From CAZKFG01 sp964551985 (GTDB lineage Bacteria; Bacillota; Negativicutes; Acidaminococcales; JAISLQ01), in the NCBI GenBank assembly GCA_964551985.1, contig CAZKFG010000030.1, positions 1 through 26,809 on the forward strand: DNA of 26,809 bases, given 5' to 3'. Below, piece by piece: positions 23,642 to 26,809 of the stretch. The first letter of the stretch is position 1, and each line of letters begins with the position of its first letter. A model generated the notes under the pieces. The model was not told the DNA's origin and did no database searches. It saw nothing but the letters and a program-made list of their open reading frames with translations. Both the position numbers and the translations under genes were made by a program.

Positions 23642-24961
23642 CTATTTTGCATTTTTAAACATTTCTTTTAAAGGGTTAAAATCAGTATTACAATGAGCTT
23701 TACCAATATCTAAATTTTTCACTACCGGCATTGCAAAGGTAAGCGCTAGGCTGTCTGCACCGTCAGGGCTAAAGCTGCACCGCTCTTTCATTTTTTGCTT
23801 ACTCTCTAGCAACAGGCGATTTGCCGCATCAAAACTGTACGTCGGAAGTGTCAGTTCTTGTGCTAGTTTTTGGTCTTGCATAATTTGACCGCTTTTTAGC
23901 CACTGTGCCATAAGCGCCCACATCTCGGCTCTTTTGTTGGCATAGCGAGTATTAATCGGCTTTGCGCCAAAATTAACTTCCATTACAATAAAACCAAGTT
24001 GTCTTAGTCTATCTATCACTCCTTCGCCACGTCCCGCATCTATAAACACTGCATCCGGTTTGTACTTTTCAATCTCACTTGCCACAAGTGAAGCAAGGGT
24101 CATGTTGTCTTTGTCCTTATAACGAGATTGTTTTAAGCAGACAAGACCTTGTCTGACAGTCAAAACACTGTCATCTCCGCCAAAACGAGCCACATCCAAA
24201 CCAAATATTATTGGAGCATGCCTAATATCATCTTGCTTATAATTGCGGCTTTGCGCCTCAATGACAATATCCAGACCAATTAAACTATCATCAGTTGCGG
24301 CAGTAAAATCGCACAACATCTCTTGGCGGTATTGATTTTCTGTAAGCTGCTCTTTAAGGCTTTCTAGTTCTTTTTTATCTAAAATACCGCTTTTATCCGC
24401 TCTAAAAGTTGCTGCAAACCAATCGTCTGTACTGAGTGCTTTTTGATAAAGCTCAAAAAAGATATTTTGACCACGTGGCGTGCCGATAAATACGCACCAA
24501 CCCTTGCGATCTGATAGTGTGGGGCGCAAAATTTCTCCCCACACCTCAGGCTTAATATCGGCAATCTCATCAATAACAAGTCCATCAAAATAAAGACCAC
24601 GAAGCGACTCGGCATTGTCTGCGCCAAATAGACGAATACGACTGCCGTTAGGCAAATTTGCCATAAGCTCACTCTCGCTATATACAATGTTTGGAATGAC
24701 ACCGGTAAATTTTTTCAGATAATCCCATGCGATATTTTTGGCTTGATTTTTAAACGGTGCTATGTAAGCAAAGCGCCCGTCATTTCCTTCAAAAAGCACT
24801 GCTTGTTTTATCAAATGATTGATTACGCCAATAGTTTTGCCAAATCGTCTATGCGCAACGATTACGCTAAAACGATGATTATTAAGCCTATTGTGCAGAC
24901 CTGTACTCCCTTGCCAATGTTTGCGCGGCTTGTATGGAATTAATATCTTATTGCTCATCAT
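23642..24961 (-). CDS. Phage terminase large subunit
   Basis: 439 residues; its ATG overlaps the small-subunit end by 14 nt. The ATPase half has Walker A AHRRFGKT (36-43), Walker B GLVIDEIA (127-134) and the coupling motif GTPRG (160-164). The nuclease half has the RNase-H-like acids Asp256 (GLDVARFGGDDS), Asp308 (VFIDAGRGEG) and Asp403 (GADSLALTFA). All key residues are intact and the length is normal, so nothing suggests decay. It would pump and cut concatemeric DNA during head filling. The next gene downstream is a chromosomal GGDEF gene, not a portal, so this is an isolated remnant or a domesticated pair. Confidence 0.93.
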   Translation of the reverse strand: MMSNKILIPYKPRKHWQGSTGLHNRLNNHRFSVIVAHRRFGKTIGVINHLIKQAVLFEGNDGRFAYIAPFKNQAKNIAWDYLKKFTGVIPNIVYSESELMANLPNGSRIRLFGADNAESLRGLYFDGLVIDEIADIKPEVWGEILRPTLSDRKGWCVFIGTPRGQNIFFELYQKALSTDDWFAATFRADKSGILDKKELESLKEQLTENQYRQEMLCDFTAATDDSLIGLDIVIEAQSRNYKQDDIRHAPIIFGLDVARFGGDDSVLTVRQGLVCLKQSRYKDKDNMTLASLVASEIEKYKPDAVFIDAGRGEGVIDRLRQLGFIVMEVNFGAKPINTRYANKRAEMWALMAQWLKSGQIMQDQKLAQELTLPTYSFDAANRLLLESKQKMKERCSFSPDGADSLALTFAMPVVKNLDIGKAHCNTDFNPLKEMFKNAK

Positions 24962-25361
24962 TTTCCCACCCCAGTAATATCACAGTATTTTTGTTTTTCT
25001 CTTCAGTTTTATCTTTAAAAATGCCCAGATACTTACCCAAAAGCTCCAATGCCCGCTGTTTATCAGCAAATTTCACCGCACCTGTAGAGCCTGTAAGCTC
25101 TATCGGATAAAGTGCTATTTTACTCAATTCTCTTAAAACATCACTAGGCGTTATAATTCCCTCTTGAACCGCAGGACAAGCGGCATTTTTGATACTTTCC
25201 AAATAATCTTGCACCTCTTGTTGTCCAAATAGATCTTGTGCCTTTTTTTCCAGCTGTAGTCGAGAGATTTTGCCTATTTTATACACCTTTTCATACGCCA
25301 AGCTAAGAGTCTCACCAGCAGCCACACTATCAACAAATGCTCGTTTTTTTTTGTTTAACAT
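24948..25361 (-). CDS. Phage terminase small subunit (Terminase_2 type)
   Basis: 137 residues with AAGGAGG before the ATG. The N-terminus (KRAFVDSVAAGETLSLAYEKVYKIG) is the helix-turn-helix DNA-recognition segment of the family. The middle holds an EVQDYLESI helix, and the conserved ADKQRALELLGKYLGIF ends the core. It recognises the packaging site and recruits the large subunit, whose start it overlaps by 14 nt, a normal phage arrangement. No other phage genes are recognised upstream; the preceding 600 bp contain only fragments and hairpins. Confidence 0.88.
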   Translation of the reverse strand: MLNKKKRAFVDSVAAGETLSLAYEKVYKIGKISRLQLEKKAQDLFGQQEVQDYLESIKNAACPAVQEGIITPSDVLRELSKIALYPIELTGSTGAVKFADKQRALELLGKYLGIFKDKTEEKNKNTVILLGWENDEQ

Positions 25362-25509
25362 AATATTATTCCTCCTTAAATTAATTTATATAAATAAAAG
25401 CCATAATGCACAAACACGAGCAAGCTCTCATGCTAATCTGAAAGCTTGTTCACATTTATGTTATGACTTAACTATAACACTATATACTAAATATTTAACA
25501 ATAACAAAA

Positions 25510-25536
25510 CCTGCTATCAGCAATACTGAAAGCAGG
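25510..25536 (-). terminator. Imperfect hairpin with T-tail
   Basis: CCTGCT/AGCAGG outer stem (25510-25515 with 25531-25536) with an inner CAG/CTG stem, followed on the minus strand by TTTTGTTATTGTT. It would isolate the terminase pair from transcription coming from the right. Confidence 0.5.
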
Positions 25537-25563
25537 AATATAAAATTTTTATGTTGATTTTAA

Positions 25564-25594
25564 TTTCTAGCTATATCAAATATATAGCTAGAAA
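25564..25594. repeat. 13-bp perfect inverted repeat
   Basis: Arms 25564-25576 and 25582-25594 with a 5-nt loop, very stable for such AT-rich DNA, and no clear T-run on either strand. It may be an RNA structure or a protein site. Confidence 0.6.
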
Positions 25595-25609
25595 AGTTTG
25601 CTCCATCAT

Positions 25610-25726
25610 TCCTAGCATTGAATAGTTGTTGCAATTGATAGGCTTTTGTAGTCTTCTTTGTTTATGTCTTCTTCACCACACATTTTATCATACTTGTCGC
25701 TAAAACCTATCGTGTGTAAGCAAAGG
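25610..25726 (-). pseudogene. Short orphan coding fragment
   Basis: On the minus strand a frame between two TAG codons reads ...GFSDKYDKMCGEEDINKEDY and then KSLSIATTIQC before its stop. The composition looks like real protein (acidic, Lys-rich, third-position A/T), but there is no ribosome site or good start, so it is probably a leftover of a deleted gene. Coordinates are approximate. Confidence 0.3.
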
Positions 25727-25746
25727 CGCTAATATGTAAAAAGCAA

Positions 25747-25765
25747 AAAGACGCAGTGCGTCTTT
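25747..25765 (-). terminator. Small hairpin with minus-strand T-tail
   Basis: An 8-bp stem (25747-25754 with 25758-25765), 3-nt loop, followed on the minus strand by TTGCTTTTTAC. It lies just beyond the frameshifted fragment at 25822-25929 and may be its original terminator. Confidence 0.55.
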
Positions 25766-25772
25766 AAAATTT

Positions 25773-25795
25773 AACCTTGCCGTTCTGGTAAGGTT
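25773..25795 (+). terminator. Hairpin with plus-strand T-tail
   Basis: A 9-bp stem with one G-U pair (25773-25781 with 25787-25795), followed on the plus strand by TTTGCTATTTTG. Confidence 0.45.
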
Positions 25796-25821
25796 TTGCT
25801 ATTTTGTTTTTGTTGTTGGTT

Positions 25822-25929
25822 TTAAGCTTGTCGCTCTTTTTCCTCTTGTTCAAATTTTAGTCTTTTAGCGGATGCCAGTTTTTCTTTGCTTCTGCTTCGG
25901 CTTGTCGCTTAAGGTTCGTATTTGCTAGA
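25822..25929 (-). pseudogene. Frameshifted C-terminal coiled-coil fragment
   Basis: Two overlapping minus-strand frames join into one plausible sequence: LANTNLKRQAEAEAK in one frame, then KEKLASAKRLKFEQ followed by EEKERQA and a stop (25822-25824) in the other. The switch falls at an A-rich run (AGCAAAGAAAAAC). This is the charged, helical tail of a lost protein broken by a 1-nt shift; phage proteins often end like this, but the family is not recognisable. Confidence 0.4.
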
Positions 25930-25935
25930 CATAGT

Positions 25936-25964
25936 ACACAAGCCAGCCTAAAGCTGGCTTGTGT
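25936..25964 (+). terminator. Strong hairpin next to the membrane-protein stop
   Basis: A 12-bp perfect stem (25936-25947 with 25953-25964), 5-nt loop, and TTTTC following on the plus strand. On the minus strand it directly follows the membrane-protein gene, but without a U-run, so for that gene it may act as a 3' stabiliser rather than a terminator. Confidence 0.65.
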
Positions 25965-25975
25965 TTTTTCTTTAT

Positions 25976-26554
25976 CTACTGTTTATTTTCTCTTTTGTCT
26001 AAAAATTTTATAAACTTGAGTATTCCTTGAAAGAAGAAATATAGCAGAAAGTTGAATATTATTGGGACTGTAATCCAAGCAACAAAGTTTTTTATAAAAG
26101 CTCCTATTTCATACACAACTACCTGTACATAGCTGTATATACTTGTCATATGTACAATTACTATGCTCAAGATAAGCAGTATTATAATTGGTAGATTGTT
26201 AATTGGCTGTGGGTAGTTTGCTTCTTTGGGCTTGTATAGTATTAGTTTTTTAAACCAGTAGTTCATTCTTTGCAAAAATTCTCTGCGGAAAATTATTAGG
26301 CTTAAAATTGTATATACTATTAATACTGCTATTAGATAGACCATTTCTGGTTGATTTAAAAAATCAACCAGAAATTTGCTTATTTTACGATAATAAATAT
26401 CTGATAAAGCAATCCAAAGAGTCAACACACTCAAAAGTATCCCCAAATAAAACAAGCGTTTTTTACTTCTTTTAGTTTTATCTTGTTTGTAGTAATACCA
26501 TGCTAGGAAAATGCTTACTGGCAAAATCAAAAATAATTCTATTAGTATCATCAT
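25976..26554 (-). CDS. Small polytopic membrane protein, candidate immunity protein
   Basis: 192-193 residues from either of two adjacent ATGs (26554, 26551). The site AGGAGGT overlaps the stop codon of the preceding gene (TAGGAGGT), so translation is coupled. A longer frame to 26689 merely overlaps the upstream gene in another frame and is rejected. Five hydrophobic segments alternate with Lys/Arg-rich loops (for example KQDKTKRSKKR and KFLDKRENKQ at the end), predicting an inner-membrane protein. No enzymatic motif is seen and I do not recognise the family. Position directly behind a probable papain-fold toxin C-terminus suggests it protects the producer at the membrane, as polytopic immunity proteins do. 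That role is inference. Confidence 0.65.
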   Translation of the reverse strand: MMILIELFLILPVSIFLAWYYYKQDKTKRSKKRLFYLGILLSVLTLWIALSDIYYRKISKFLVDFLNQPEMVYLIAVLIVYTILSLIIFRREFLQRMNYWFKKLILYKPKEANYPQPINNLPIIILLILSIVIVHMTSIYSYVQVVVYEIGAFIKNFVAWITVPIIFNFLLYFFFQGILKFIKFLDKRENKQ

Positions 26555-26561
26555 ATACCTC

Positions 26562-26809
26562 CTATGCGGGAAAATTATGGTTAATTTCGGGTGTGTATTG
26601 GTATTTATATACTCTACCACTCCAATTATTTGGATCTTCATTAAGCCCGTCTCTTGTAGAACTTGGTCTTCCTTTGAAAAACCAATCATACTTAAAGCCC
26701 ATACTTACAAGCCCATCGTAGACAAATGTTGCACAGTTTGTTTCCCATAGTTTATAGTTTTTGCTTGCTTCTAAGGCTTGAGTACTTGTTTGGTTGTCAG
26801 CATTGTGTA
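26562..26809 (-). CDS. C-terminus of a protein with a papain-like/NlpC-type 'NC' motif, candidate polymorphic toxin (5' end outside window)
   Basis: An open minus-strand frame of 81 codons enters from the right edge and stops at 26564-26562. Its segment NYKLWETNCATFVYDGLVSM resembles the Asn-Cys-x2-Phe-Val-x-Asp motif around the catalytic cysteine of permuted papain-like (NlpC/P60, LRAT-like) domains that often end RHS/polymorphic toxins. A short tail RPSSTRDGLNEDPNNW follows and the protein ends NHNFPA. The 7-nt gap to a five-helix membrane protein with overlapping stop and ribosome site fits a toxin-immunity layout. The active-site histidine, delivery domain and true identity lie outside the window. 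It could alternatively be a cell-wall hydrolase. Confidence 0.6.
   Translation of the reverse strand, partial: HNADNQTSTQALEASKNYKLWETNCATFVYDGLVSMGFKYDWFFKGRPSSTRDGLNEDPNNWSGRVYKYQYTPEINHNFPA

Larger units (their letters stand above)
25362..25975. other. Non-coding or decayed region between the terminase pair and the membrane protein
   Basis: About 610 bp without an intact gene. It holds at least five hairpins (25510, 25564, 25747, 25773, 25936) and two minus-strand coding fragments described separately. The nonamer CTTGTCGCT occurs three times (25694, 25826, 25900). I see no tRNA or obvious attachment-site duplication. The density of terminators and broken frames suggests the scar of a partly deleted mobile element. 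Confidence 0.5.

Noticed and set aside
25270..25557. 95-codon plus-strand frame across the terminase small-subunit start
   Set aside because: Antisense to a clear terminase gene at one end and running through hairpin-rich DNA at the other, without a start signal.
26555..26689. 45-residue N-terminal extension of the membrane protein
   Set aside because: No ribosome site before it, it overlaps the toxin-like gene in another frame, and a strong AGGAGGT site sits at the internal ATG.

Overview
The window looks like chromosomal DNA of a low-GC anaerobic Firmicute. A member of the Negativicutes or Clostridia is my best guess. The grounds are AT-rich intergenic DNA, strong AGGAGG-type ribosome binding sites, TTGACA-N17-TATAAT-like promoters, an oxygen-sensitive 2-hydroxyacyl-CoA dehydratase with its radical activator, and ferredoxin and flavin enzymes of amino-acid or 2-hydroxyacid fermentation. 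This taxonomic reading is inference.

Layout. 1-3014 (minus): two membrane c-di-GMP proteins, a dCache/degenerate-GGDEF/EAL protein cut by the left edge and a GGEEF diguanylate cyclase. 3407-5518 (plus): a sigma-54 activator with PAS, AAA+ and an unusual winged-helix-like C-terminus. 5869-12609 (minus): a six-gene operon in the order family III CoA-transferase, dehydratase activator, dehydratase alpha, dehydratase beta, SLC13-type anion transporter, FabK-like flavin reductase. 12826-16058 (minus): a FadH/enoate-reductase-type enzyme and an MFS carrier. 16307-17966 (plus, divergent): crotonase and 3-hydroxybutyryl-CoA dehydrogenase. 18000-20285: ferredoxin-nitroreductase, a 4-OT/DmpI-like tautomerase and a secreted WG-repeat protein. 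20430-23462 (minus): two tandem paralogous PAS-GGDEF proteins. 23642-25361 (minus): an isolated phage terminase small/large pair. 25362-25975: about 600 bp of gene debris and hairpins. 25976-26809 (minus): a small polytopic membrane protein directly behind the C-terminus of a protein with a papain-like 'NC' motif, which looks like a toxin-immunity pair cut by the right edge.

How it fits together. Four near-perfect sigma-54 (-24/-12) promoters sit in front of the activator gene itself, the CoA-transferase/dehydratase operon, the enoate-reductase operon and the crotonase-hbd operon. A 9-bp motif, ATCCTAATT (or its reverse complement, or a close variant), lies close to all four and was not noticed elsewhere in the window. 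The simplest reading is one self-contained sigma-54 regulon. A 2-hydroxy acid is taken up, activated by CoA transfer and dehydrated to a 2-enoyl-CoA. The product is then either reduced (enoate reductase and/or FabK-like reductase) or hydrated and oxidised (crotonase plus HBD), a redox-balanced disproportionation. The substrate cannot be told from sequence alone.

The right third holds constitutive-looking signalling genes (GGDEF pair with sigma-A promoters), a phage fossil and the edge of a probable polymorphic-toxin locus.
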